A stretch of 36,144 nt of DNA from a virus. The notes beneath the pieces were generated by a model, which saw only the letters and a list, made by a program, of their open reading frames with translations, was not told the origin of the DNA and ran no database searches. The DNA is taken from the IMG/VR virus record IMGVR_UViG_3300036791_000522, positions 1 to 36,144 of that record; one strand, written 5' to 3'. Below are positions 28,749-36,096 of the stretch, one piece after another; positions within the stretch are counted from its first letter, which is position 1; every line of letters begins with the position of its first letter. The position numbers and the translations under genes are program-made.

Positions 28749-30122
28749 TTACGGTTGCGCGTCGGCGGGCTCGGCCTGGACGCCGGGCTCGGCGGTTAGT
28801 GCGGCGGTCGTCTCGCCGGGCGGCAGGACGACGGGCGGCGGCGGGTTCGCCTTGTCCATCGCCTTCCACTCCTCGATCTCCTGCGGGGAGGCGCCCCACT
28901 TGGCCCAGAGGACTTCGCGGGGTACCCCGAGGGCGCCCATCTTGACGAGGGCGTCTACCCGCTGAGCTTCGGAGCGGGTCTCAAAGTCCTTCCAGATCAC
29001 TTCGGCCTCTACGTCGGTCGCGCCGGGGTCGCCGGTCAGGGCGAGGGCGAGCCGCATTACGGTCTCCCACGCCTCGCCGATGTGCAGCGCCCGGTTGGAG
29101 ACCTTGGCCACCAAGCCCGCTTCGCTCGCCTTGATCGCGTCGGCCGACAGGTTGACCATGCGCGTGCCGAGCGTGAAGTAGTAGGGCGGCGTCTGGGTGA
29201 TCGAGGCGAGACTCTCGATATCGGCGGTCATCGCGGCGATGTACCCGGCGAGCGGGTCGCCCGGGAAGCTGCCGAACTTGCCGTCCGGGTTTTCGTTGGT
29301 CAGTAGGCGGTTCGCGCCGACGTTGTAGGGCTGGACGAGGATCGTAGTCTCGCCGCCCTCCGGGTCGGTGATGATCTGGCGGGCGAGCTTGACCCCGGTC
29401 GCCCAGACCTGGCGGAACGCGCCGTAGTCGGTCGCCACGCAGCGGTTAAAAATCGTCGTGTGGATACGGTCCTGAATCGGGATCGCGGACTCTAGCTCGG
29501 ACCGCGGCGGCCCGACCGTGCGCGGCTGGGGCCGGACCTCGATCAGGGAGACGACCCCGGCCGGGTTCGGCGCGACCTCGGGCTGCGTCGTCCCGGGGTG
29601 CCAGGTGGCGATCTGGTCGGGCAGGATCAGCACTTCGGTCGTCTGCTGGCTCGCCAGGTCGAGGAACCGCTTGTAGCCGGCGATCCGCTGCCGCCGGTTG
29701 CCCGGGGCGTAGAGGACGGTCGCCTCAAACGGGGATTCGGCGGTGATCGAGACCCCGGTCGGGTTAGCCTCGTCGGCCTGTACGAGGACGTAGGCGCCGC
29801 CGCAGACGAGCCCGTCGATGTGGGTTAGCTGGCTGTCGGCGTCCATTTCGTTGGCCTGCCAGATCAGCCATGCGTGGTCGGACGAGTCGCCGAAATGGAA
29901 CCCGACGACCTGGAGCCGCTCGGCTACGGCGTTGACGACCAGCGAGCACCAGTTAGCTTGCGACTCGTCCAGAAACCGCCGGAATACCTGCCGCTCCTGG
30001 GTGTCGAGGAGGGCGATTATGGCGGGCTCGCCCTCGTAGTAGCCGGTGAACTCGGCCGCTCGGGGAATCTGCCAGTCAAGTTGCGTGGAGCAGGCTTGGC
30101 GCGTGTCGTCCAGGGTGCTCAC
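28749..30122 (-). CDS. Portal protein (SPP1 gp6-like), 457 aa
   Basis: GTG at 30122; no better ATG in frame. Features include AIIALLDTQERQVFRRFLDES, NWCSLVVNAVAERLQVVGFHF, a DPEGGETTILVQPYNVGANR segment, and the helix ADIESLASITQTPPYYFTLG followed by NLSADAIKASEAGLVAKVSN, characteristic of actinophage portals. It forms the dodecameric DNA gate of the head. Confidence 0.9.
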   Translation of the reverse strand: MSTLDDTRQACSTQLDWQIPRAAEFTGYYEGEPAIIALLDTQERQVFRRFLDESQANWCSLVVNAVAERLQVVGFHFGDSSDHAWLIWQANEMDADSQLTHIDGLVCGGAYVLVQADEANPTGVSITAESPFEATVLYAPGNRRQRIAGYKRFLDLASQQTTEVLILPDQIATWHPGTTQPEVAPNPAGVVSLIEVRPQPRTVGPPRSELESAIPIQDRIHTTIFNRCVATDYGAFRQVWATGVKLARQIITDPEGGETTILVQPYNVGANRLLTNENPDGKFGSFPGDPLAGYIAAMTADIESLASITQTPPYYFTLGTRMVNLSADAIKASEAGLVAKVSNRALHIGEAWETVMRLALALTGDPGATDVEAEVIWKDFETRSEAQRVDALVKMGALGVPREVLWAKWGASPQEIEEWKAMDKANPPPPVVLPPGETTAALTAEPGVQAEPADAQP

Positions 30123-30166
30123 GGGCTCATGGTAGGCCGGACGATACGAAACGACCAGTTTTGGCT

Positions 30167-31810
30167 TTACCAGCCCGCGGCGGCGTAGTCGTCGCCGGCC
30201 GCTTCGTGGCGCAGGGCGCGGTCGAGGGCCATCACCCCGGCGACGATGCTGTCGATCTTGTCGGCGGACTTGGCCTTGTCGGGCTTGAGGTTCCCGGCGG
30301 GGTCGGTCCGGGTTGTCAGGTTCCCGGCCTGCCAGCGGACGAGCGGGTTACCGCCGTGCCGGTAGAGCCCCCCGGCGACGAGGCGCAGGAGTTCGCGGGT
30401 CGGCCCCGACATCGAGGCGAACCCCTGGCCCATCTGGATCAGCGGGAATCCCTCGTCTAGTAGCTCGCTGCTTAGCTGGGTGGCGCCCCAGCGGTCGTAG
30501 GCGACCTCGCTTATCTGGAATCGTTCAGCGTCGGCGCGTAGCGCTGCCTTGATCGCCTCGTAGTCGATTACGTTGCCCTCGGTGACGGTGAGGAGCCCGG
30601 TCGCGGCCCAGACCGAGGCGGCGCCGCCGGTCCGCCGGTCGAGGTCGGCGACCGCGGTCTCGGGGGCGAACACGCGCCACAGGACGTCATGGGCGCCGCC
30701 CTCGGCGGGGAAGTCCAGGGCGTAAGAGGCGAGGTCGGAGGTCGAGGCGAGGTCGAGCCCGGCGTAGCATTCGCGCCCGTCCAGGCCGGGCGCCTGGGGG
30801 GCGCAGGCGTCCCAGGCGGCGAGGTCGAGGGCCCGGCCGGCGGGCGCGCTCTGCTGGTTCAGCCGGTACTGCCGAAATGCGCGCTCCTCGGCCGGGTTGT
30901 TGATCGCCTTGGCGCATTCGTCGGCGAGGACGCGGGGGTCGAGGTAGTCGCCGAGCGCGGGGTTGGCCTGTGCCCAGGTCGCGGGGTCGGTCCAGTCGGC
31001 GGCGGGGTCGGCGGCGTGGAGCACGACCCAGCGGCGGTAGTCCAGGCCGGGCTGTTCGAGCACCCGCTCGGACCATGCGCGTTCGCCCGCGGCGAACCCG
31101 CCCGGGTTGGAGTCGGCGGTCGTGACGAGCATCATTAGCGGCTGTGATCTCGTCCCGAACCCGGTCCGGAGGGCGTCGTAGAGGTCGCGGTTGGGCTGGC
31201 TGAGCAGTTCGTCTATGTAGGCGCCGTGCGGGGACGGGCCGAGGGCGCCCATCGCGTCGCCGGCGGTGACGGTGAAAAACGAGGCGGTGCTCTCGTCTAC
31301 GATCCGGCGGGCGCCCTTGGCGATGAGGAGCCGGCGGGCGAGCGCGGGGGATAGTTCGACCATGCGGGCGGCGGCGCGGTAGGCCAGGCTCGCTTGCTCG
31401 CGGTCGAGGGCGAGCCCGTAAATCTCGGCGCCCTCCTCGCCATCGGCGACGAGGAGGTAGAGGACGATGCCGGCGAGTAGCTCGGTCTTGCCGTTCTTGC
31501 GGCCGGTCGAGAGGTACAACTCGCGGTAGCGGCGGACGTAGCCCCAACTGGGGTCGTAGACGACGGTGCCGAATAGGGGGCGCAGGACGTCGCGGGTCTC
31601 CCACGGGGCGGGGGCGAACGCGCGGCGGGCCCAGACGCCTTTGGTGTGGACGAGTAGCTCGCGGAAGAATGCGCCGACGTGGCCGGCGCGGGGTTCGCAG
31701 AGGTGCTCGCCGCGGCGGTGGCAGACCTGGCCGTCGAACGCGCGGAGGCAGGGGGGGTAGCGGCGCCGGTCGCGCCCGTTATCCGACACGGCTGTCGGAT
31801 CGGGGGTCAT
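30167..31810 (-). CDS. Terminase large subunit, 547 aa
   Basis: ATG at 31810; a GTG at codon 8 is an alternative because the first codons overlap an operator-like palindrome. ATPase: Walker A STGRKNGKT (101-109), Walker B GAYIDE (196-201). Nuclease: YAGLDLASTSDLAS near 345, AYDRWGATQLSSE near 430 and a final DKIDSIVAGVMALDR. The N-terminal CxxxxCxxRG-like segment (VCHRRGEHLCEP) is an extra. Cuts and packages DNA; its partner is the P27-type small subunit. Confidence 0.93.
   Translation of the reverse strand: MTPDPTAVSDNGRDRRRYPPCLRAFDGQVCHRRGEHLCEPRAGHVGAFFRELLVHTKGVWARRAFAPAPWETRDVLRPLFGTVVYDPSWGYVRRYRELYLSTGRKNGKTELLAGIVLYLLVADGEEGAEIYGLALDREQASLAYRAAARMVELSPALARRLLIAKGARRIVDESTASFFTVTAGDAMGALGPSPHGAYIDELLSQPNRDLYDALRTGFGTRSQPLMMLVTTADSNPGGFAAGERAWSERVLEQPGLDYRRWVVLHAADPAADWTDPATWAQANPALGDYLDPRVLADECAKAINNPAEERAFRQYRLNQQSAPAGRALDLAAWDACAPQAPGLDGRECYAGLDLASTSDLASYALDFPAEGGAHDVLWRVFAPETAVADLDRRTGGAASVWAATGLLTVTEGNVIDYEAIKAALRADAERFQISEVAYDRWGATQLSSELLDEGFPLIQMGQGFASMSGPTRELLRLVAGGLYRHGGNPLVRWQAGNLTTRTDPAGNLKPDKAKSADKIDSIVAGVMALDRALRHEAAGDDYAAAGW
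31781..31800. promoter_or_regulatory. Operator candidate CCGACA-N4-TGTCGG, copy 2
   Basis: ATCCGACA and TGTCGGAT arms with a CGGC spacer, in the first codons of the terminase gene; the counterpart of 11363-11382. Confidence 0.5.
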
Positions 31811-31891
31811 GTCCCATGATGCACGCGGCTGTGAGGTCGAATCTAACGGCCGGGCCTGCCCGGGGTTCCCGGTATACGGGCGGGCACGCGA

Positions 31892-31920
31892 ACGGCCCGG
31901 AGCGGGCTGCTCCGGGCCGT
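31892..31920 (-). terminator. Hairpin upstream of the large terminase
   Basis: ACGGCCCGGAGC arms (31892-31903, 31909-31920) pair perfectly around GGGCT, in the 129-bp gap after the stop at 31940. No T-run. A terminator or attenuator separating the terminase transcript. Confidence 0.55.
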
Positions 31921-31939
31921 CGTCTCGCGGGTTTCGCTG

Positions 31940-32212
31940 CTACGCCTCGGCGGCGAGCCGTTCGATGGTCTCGGTGATCGCGGCGACGGTCGCGGCGTCT
32001 ACCCCGAGCGCGAGGAGCCCGGCCTCGGTCCGCGCGTACCCGCGGACGAACCGCGGCGCGGTATCGCTAACCCGGAACTGCGGCCCGTCGAACGGGAGCG
32101 GGACGTAGCGCGCGGCGCCGCGGTCGTAGCCGCTGCCCATGACCATGACGACGTACTCGACCGTCCGGCCGGCGGCGTCGGTCCAGCGGAGCCCGCCGGG
32201 CTCGGCGGTCAC
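31940..32212 (-). CDS. Hypothetical protein, 90 aa
   Basis: GTG at 32212 (GTGA overlap) preferred over the adjacent GTG at 32215. An N-terminal sheet (LRWTDAAGRTVEYVVMVMGS) is followed by helices (TEAGLLALGVDAATVAAITE). No family. Confidence 0.65.
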   Translation of the reverse strand: MTAEPGGLRWTDAAGRTVEYVVMVMGSGYDRGAARYVPLPFDGPQFRVSDTAPRFVRGYARTEAGLLALGVDAATVAAITETIERLAAEA

Positions 32213-32880
32213 CACGCGACCCGGAGGCGTAGCTCGGCGACGACGGCGCGGAGTAGCTCGGCGCCGGTCTCGGGTAGCCCGGCGAGGTCGCCGAGGACGT
32301 CGCTGCCGACGTCGCCGATCCGGACGGCCCCGGAGGCGAGCGCGGCGGCGGTCGCCCGCGCGGTCGCGTCGGCCTCGGCCATCGTCGCGTCGTAGTCGGC
32401 GAGGGCGTCGTCCTCGTCCCGGGCGAGCCGGCGCTCCACCTCGGCGAGCATCTCGGGGAGGTCGGGGCGGACGCGGCCGAGCCCGGCGTCCGGGTCGCGC
32501 CCGTCGTTGCCGTAGTGGTCGCGGACCGCGGCGAGCGCGGTCTCCTCGTCCTCGTCCGCGGGGAACCCGGGCGGGTAGGTCTCGGCGGCGATCTCGCGGG
32601 CGAGGTCGAGCACCTCGGCGAGGTCGGCGCCGTACCGCTCGGCGAGGATTCGGAGGAGGGCCCGCGCGACGACCTCGGCGGTCCCGGGCGGGGTCGCGGC
32701 GGGCTCGGGGAGGAGCGGCTCTATGCCGGGCGCGAACCGCTCGGCGGGGAGCCGCTCCCAGAACTCGTTAGTCTCGGCGAGCCAGCGGGCGGCGTCGGCG
32801 AGGACGCCGGGGGCCGCGCCCTCGGCGCGGCGTCGGGCGAGGGCGCGGTCTACGACCTCGCGGGGGGTCTCGGACTTCAT
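32209..32880 (-). CDS. Acidic helical protein, 223 aa
   Basis: ATG at 32880 with the leader GGAAGGAACCACC. Mostly helical and acidic, with LADAARWLAETNEFWERL, a LRILAERYGADLAEVLDL helix and an Asp/Glu-rich PADEDEETALAAV region. The middle (MLAEVERRLARDEDDALADY) may be coiled coil. Unknown; located between the H1-like gene and terminase. Confidence 0.7.
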   Translation of the reverse strand: MKSETPREVVDRALARRRAEGAAPGVLADAARWLAETNEFWERLPAERFAPGIEPLLPEPAATPPGTAEVVARALLRILAERYGADLAEVLDLAREIAAETYPPGFPADEDEETALAAVRDHYGNDGRDPDAGLGRVRPDLPEMLAEVERRLARDEDDALADYDATMAEADATARATAAALASGAVRIGDVGSDVLGDLAGLPETGAELLRAVVAELRLRVAW

Positions 32881-32903
32881 GGCGGTGGTTCCTTCCGGAT
32901 ACG

Positions 32904-32948
32904 CGCCGAGCCCGCGGCCCGGGGGGATTCCCGGGGGCGGGCTCGGCG
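32904..32948 (-). terminator. Long hairpin after the H1-like gene
   Basis: CGCCGAGCCCGC (32904-32915) pairs with its complement at 32937-32948, and inner CCCGGG bases add to the stem. It ends just before the leader of the next gene, so it may act as an attenuator. Confidence 0.5.
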
Positions 32949-32956
32949 AGAGGGGG

Positions 32957-33589
32957 TTACTTCGCGGCCGAGTCGTCGGTCGCGGGGGCGGTCGCGGGGG
33001 CGTCGGCGGCCTTCGCGGCGGCCCGCTTGCAGCCGGCGCACCAGACGGCGCGGTCGGCCTTACGGCCCTTCGCCTCGCCGTCCTTCGCGGACTCGGCGGG
33101 GGTCGTCCGGCCGTGCTCGTTGCACAGGACGAGCCAGGTCGGGCCCTCGCCCTCGGCGTCCTTCGCGCGGCGGACGAGCGAGTGGGAGGCGTGCGGCCAC
33201 TGAATCTCGTAGCCGGCGGGGAGCTTCTCGCCGAGCTTCTCGGTTAGCGCGGCGATCTGCTCGTCGCGGGTCGGGCGGGGCGCCTTCGGCTCGGCGTCCT
33301 TCGCGGCCTTCGCGGCGGCCTTCTCGGCGGCCTTCGCCTCGCGGGCGGCCTTCGCGGCGGCGGCCTTCGCCTCGCGCGCGGCCTTTACCTCGGCGGCGTT
33401 CGCGGCCTTCAACTCGTCGGCCTCGCGGTCGGCGACCGGGTTGCCGGTCTTAGCGGCGCCCCGGGTCTTACGGGTCGAGGTCGTCGCCTTCGCGGCGTCG
33501 GCGGTCGCGCGGAGGTCGTCGGTCGCGGTCTTGATCTCCTCGGTCGAGGGGGTCGCGGTCGCGCCGGCGGCGGGGGTCGTGCTGGTCAT
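32957..33589 (-). CDS. Histone H1-like Lys/Ala-rich protein with Cys/His tail, 210 aa
   Basis: ATG at 33589 with GGAAGGAACCACC. An N-terminal Thr/Ala part and a tract around 65-100 (AAREAKAAAAKAAREAKAAE, then KAAAKAAKDAEPKAP) resemble the tail of eukaryotic H1 and of bacterial H1-like proteins such as HupB. A globular part follows (QIAALTEKLGEKLPAGYEIQ), then LVLCNEHGR and VWCAGCK, a possible zinc site. It may compact DNA or affect packaging; the regular A-K repeats are unlike the rest of the genome. Confidence 0.65.
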   Translation of the reverse strand: MTSTTPAAGATATPSTEEIKTATDDLRATADAAKATTSTRKTRGAAKTGNPVADREADELKAANAAEVKAAREAKAAAAKAAREAKAAEKAAAKAAKDAEPKAPRPTRDEQIAALTEKLGEKLPAGYEIQWPHASHSLVRRAKDAEGEGPTWLVLCNEHGRTTPAESAKDGEAKGRKADRAVWCAGCKRAAAKAADAPATAPATDDSAAK

Positions 33590-33667
33590 GGCGGTGGTTC
33601 CTTCCGTTCGGGGCCCGGCGCCTTGCGCGCCCGACCTCCACAGGAGGTAACGGTCCCAACACGGGGA

Positions 33668-33696
33668 GTATTCCCAACCGGGATGGTAGCCATCAA
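33668..33696 (-). promoter_or_regulatory. Leftward promoter candidate for the morphogenesis block
   Basis: TTGATG (33696-33691), 17-base spacer, GAATAC (33673-33668) on the minus strand, in the least GC-rich part of the gap. The leader would be about 75 bases. Confidence 0.4.
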
Positions 33697-33766
33697 CTTT
33701 TTTACTGCCGCCGCGGCCCGCGGTCGTCCCGGGACGCGGGGCCCGGCCGGGTAACATCAGAGAGCC

Positions 33767-33808
33767 GGCCGGCGCCGCGGGTTGGGTGGTTCCTTCCCGG
33801 CGCCGGCC
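33767..33808 (-). other. Hairpin exposing an orphan ribosome-site leader
   Basis: GGCCGGCGCC (33767-33776) pairs with its complement (33799-33808); the 22-base loop holds GGAAGGAACCACC (33797-33785 on the minus strand), but no start codon follows at the usual distance. Confidence 0.4.
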
Positions 33809-33901
33809 GAGCCCGTCCAGGCCAGCGGCCCCGGACCCGGCTGGAGGTTCACGGCTCGGCGATTGCGGTACGCCTCGCCCGCCGGGCCCGGGGCCCCGAG
33901 C

Positions 33902-34357
33902 CTAGCTGAGGAGCCGGTCCGCCGTCCCGAGGACCGAATGCTCCACCCGTAGCGGCTGCCGCGCCGCCGGGGTGAACCCGAACTCGCGCGCCCAGAGCCG
34001 GACCTCGTTAGAGGCGTCCCGCGCCTGCGCCGCGGCCGGGTTCTTGCGGATAGTCCCGTCCTCGCCGCGCAGGATCAGCCCGGCCTTGGCGACTATCGCC
34101 GTGGCGACCCGCAGCCGGGCGACGGCCTCGCAGTACGCGGCGAGGCAGGTAGCGTCACACGCCTTCGCGGTGCCCATCACGGCGAGATCGGGGGCGATCC
34201 GGCCCCACTCCTCGGCGGCGGCCGACGTCAGCCAGTCGGGCGCCTCGGGGAGCACGTCCCGCGGCGTCGGCTCGGCCGCGTTGATCCGAGACGGCCGGTG
34301 CTCGCCGTGCAGTACGCGGAGGTTAGTCGGCTTGGGCGCCGGCCCTCGTCGTCCCAT
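33902..34357 (-). CDS. Terminase small subunit, P27 family
   Basis: ATG at 34357 (MGRRGPAPKPTNLRVLHG) chosen because this is the usual start of the family and a GGGAG precedes it; ATG at 34372 adds five residues. The P27 signature GPAPKPTNLRVLHG is followed by WLTSAAAEEWGRIAPDL and a helical core with CLAAYCEAVARLR. It recognises the packaging site for the large subunit. Separated from that gene by about 2 kb with three unrelated genes and a gap. Confidence 0.85.
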   Translation of the reverse strand: MGRRGPAPKPTNLRVLHGEHRPSRINAAEPTPRDVLPEAPDWLTSAAAEEWGRIAPDLAVMGTAKACDATCLAAYCEAVARLRVATAIVAKAGLILRGEDGTIRKNPAAAQARDASNEVRLWAREFGFTPAARQPLRVEHSVLGTADRLLS

Positions 34358-34362
34358 CGGCC

Positions 34363-35358
34363 CTACTCCCATCTCGCGGCGCGGGCCGCGACCCGCTCGG
34401 CGGCGTCGGCCTGGACGGCGGCGGCGACCCCGGCCGATAGCTCGCGGAGCCGCTCGCCGACCGCGGCGTAGAGCCCGGCGTCGGTGACGACCAGCGGGGT
34501 ACGGATCGCGCCCGTCCTCATGCTGTGGAATACCCGGGCGGTCCCGCGCCCGTTCGCGTGCCCGCGGTGAACCGAGAGCCGCGCCATCTCCGGGGCGACC
34601 CGCTGGAGCCCGACCGACCGCCGCTCGTCCCGGTAGAACGGGCGCATCCCGCCGCCCTGCCGGTGATGATCCTTGAGGTAGTGCAGCGGCAGGACGAGGG
34701 CCGCGGTCGCCGCGGTCGGGTCGGCGCCGTACTGGTAGGCGTGGAGGATGTCCTCCTCGATGGGCCCGTAGTAGGGCAGCCGCCCGGCGCCGACGACCTC
34801 CAAGAACAGCGAGTAGGGAAACCCGGCGCGGGCGACCCGGCCGACCTCGCCCTGCGGCGTAACGGCGTCCAGCTTCGCCCCGGTCATCACCGAGTTCGTC
34901 GCCAGGGTCACCGCGGCGAGGAGGTCGGCGAACAGGCCGAGCCCGCCCGCGGCGTCCGCGGCCCGCCGCCCGGCGCCGTACCCGGTGAACAGCTTGACCT
35001 GCCGGATATTGTCGTCAAGCTGGAGCACCGCCCAGCAGCCGCGCGCCTCCGCGGTCCGGCACGCCCACTCCCGCTCGGTGAAGCAGCCCAGGAACGCGCC
35101 CGGCGCGAACGGGTCCGGCCCTATCCAGTGCGCGGCGGCGTAGGGCTCGGCCTCGGCGAGCGGGTAGCCGACGACCTCCCAGCGGTCGCGCTCGTAGCCC
35201 GCGGCCCGGTCGTCGCGGACGAGCCAAACCGGGTCGGCGGTCACGCCTTCCAGCGCGGCGAGGAGCCGGCGCGTCGGCCGGTCCGCCAGAGCCGGGCGGC
35301 CCCCGGAGATCACGACCGGGAGCACCCCGGCGAGCCACCTAGCGGGCGTGACGGACAT
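34363..35358 (-). CDS. Putative DNA-base glycosyltransferase, TET-associated (TAGT) type, 331 aa
   Basis: ATG at 35358 overlapping the ParB-like gene by 20 bp. The segment CWAVLQLDDNIRQVKLF (D115-D116) is the donor-binding DD motif seen in TET/JBP-associated glycosyltransferases of phages. It is followed by GFPYSLFLEVVGAGRLPYYG, EEDILHAYQYG and LHYLKDHHRQGGGMRPFYRD, then a RARVFHS-like C-terminal block (GRGTARVFHSMRTG). Enzymes of this type are thought to add sugars to hydroxymethylated bases in DNA. The ParB-type neighbour fits the known context. No TET/JBP oxygenase is seen. From memory of the family; moderate confidence. Confidence 0.6.
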   Translation of the reverse strand: MSVTPARWLAGVLPVVISGGRPALADRPTRRLLAALEGVTADPVWLVRDDRAAGYERDRWEVVGYPLAEAEPYAAAHWIGPDPFAPGAFLGCFTEREWACRTAEARGCWAVLQLDDNIRQVKLFTGYGAGRRAADAAGGLGLFADLLAAVTLATNSVMTGAKLDAVTPQGEVGRVARAGFPYSLFLEVVGAGRLPYYGPIEEDILHAYQYGADPTAATAALVLPLHYLKDHHRQGGGMRPFYRDERRSVGLQRVAPEMARLSVHRGHANGRGTARVFHSMRTGAIRTPLVVTDAGLYAAVGERLRELSAGVAAAVQADAAERVAARAARWE

Positions 35359-35917
35359 TGACCACCCCCGGCAGGGCGAGCAGCGCGGGGCCCGCCCGGT
35401 CCGCGGCCTCCTGCGAGTCGAACACCACCGTCAGCGCGGCCTGAGAGCCGAGGATCGCCGGCGCCCCGTCGTCGCCGAACAGCCCGCCGCCCTCGGCGTC
35501 CGCGGCCGGGAGCCCCGCGACTATCGCCCCCCAGTCGGCGAGGTCGAGCACCCCGGCGAAATCATCGAGCCCGGACAGCTCGGCCGCCAGGACGCCGTAG
35601 TCCCACGCCGTATAGTCGTGCGTCCGGTTGTCGGCGATCCGGTACGCCCGGACCTGCTTCGCCGAGAGGTGATCGGCGTAGACCGCCGGGCCCTCGGCCG
35701 CGCCGAGCGAGAGGGCCGCCCGGTGCCGGACGTGACCGACGACGAGCACCCGCTCCCGGTCGATCACTAGCGGCTGCTGCCAGCCGAACTCGCGCAGCGA
35801 CGCCGCCGTCTGCTCGACCGCCTTGGCCGTGATGAGCCGCGCGTTCGCCGGGTACGGCCGGATGGACGCGAGCGGGAGCCGGTGAACCTGGCCGAGGTCG
35901 CGCAGCGTCCCGGTCAC
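35339..35917 (-). CDS. ParB/Srx-domain protein, 192 aa
   Basis: GTG at 35917 (GTGA overlap). The ParB N-terminal domain is plain: LASIRPYPANARLIT, AVEQTAASLREFGWQQPLVI, and GHVRHRAALSLG (61-72). It continues RAYRIADNRTHDYTAWDYGV as in phage ParB proteins linked to DNA-modification genes. The C-terminus is a small alpha/beta part (LTVVFDSQEAADRAG). Not a partition protein by context; it may direct modification enzymes or act as a nuclease. Confidence 0.8.
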   Translation of the reverse strand: MTGTLRDLGQVHRLPLASIRPYPANARLITAKAVEQTAASLREFGWQQPLVIDRERVLVVGHVRHRAALSLGAAEGPAVYADHLSAKQVRAYRIADNRTHDYTAWDYGVLAAELSGLDDFAGVLDLADWGAIVAGLPAADAEGGGLFGDDGAPAILGSQAALTVVFDSQEAADRAGPALLALPGVVNVRHAR

Positions 35918-36096
35918 GGGCGCGGCCCGGCGTCGTCGGGGTCGGGCGCCTCGGTCGCGGCGGCGTAGCGGCCGACGATGTAGGCGTGGGCGGCGGCGAT
36001 CTGCTCCGCGGCGGACGGCGGCCGGTGATCCCGGCGCCACGGGAGCGGCGGGACGGTCTGCATCAGCCCGCGCGCCTCGGCCGGCCCCCCGGTCAC
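35914..36096 (-). CDS. Small hypothetical protein, 60 aa
   Basis: GTG at 36096 overlaps the TGA of the HNH gene when the ends are joined (GTGA). A basic/Pro N-terminal half is followed by a helix (AAEQIAAAHAYIVGRYAAA) and an acidic tail. Unknown. Confidence 0.6.
   Translation of the reverse strand: MTGGPAEARGLMQTVPPLPWRRDHRPPSAAEQIAAAHAYIVGRYAAATEAPDPDDAGPRP

Larger units (their letters stand above)
33590..33901. promoter_or_regulatory. 312-bp noncoding region before the H1-like gene
   Basis: Contains a leftward promoter candidate (33668-33696), a hairpin with an orphan ribosome-site leader in its loop (33767-33808), one copy of the recurrent word (33815-33823), and A/T-rich stretches around 33691-33713. 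No gene seen; the open frame upstream of 33589 has no ribosome site. Confidence 0.5.

Noticed and set aside
33590-33757. N-terminal extension of the H1-like protein to 33757
   Set aside because: The extension crosses a promoter-like element and the normal leader before 33589.
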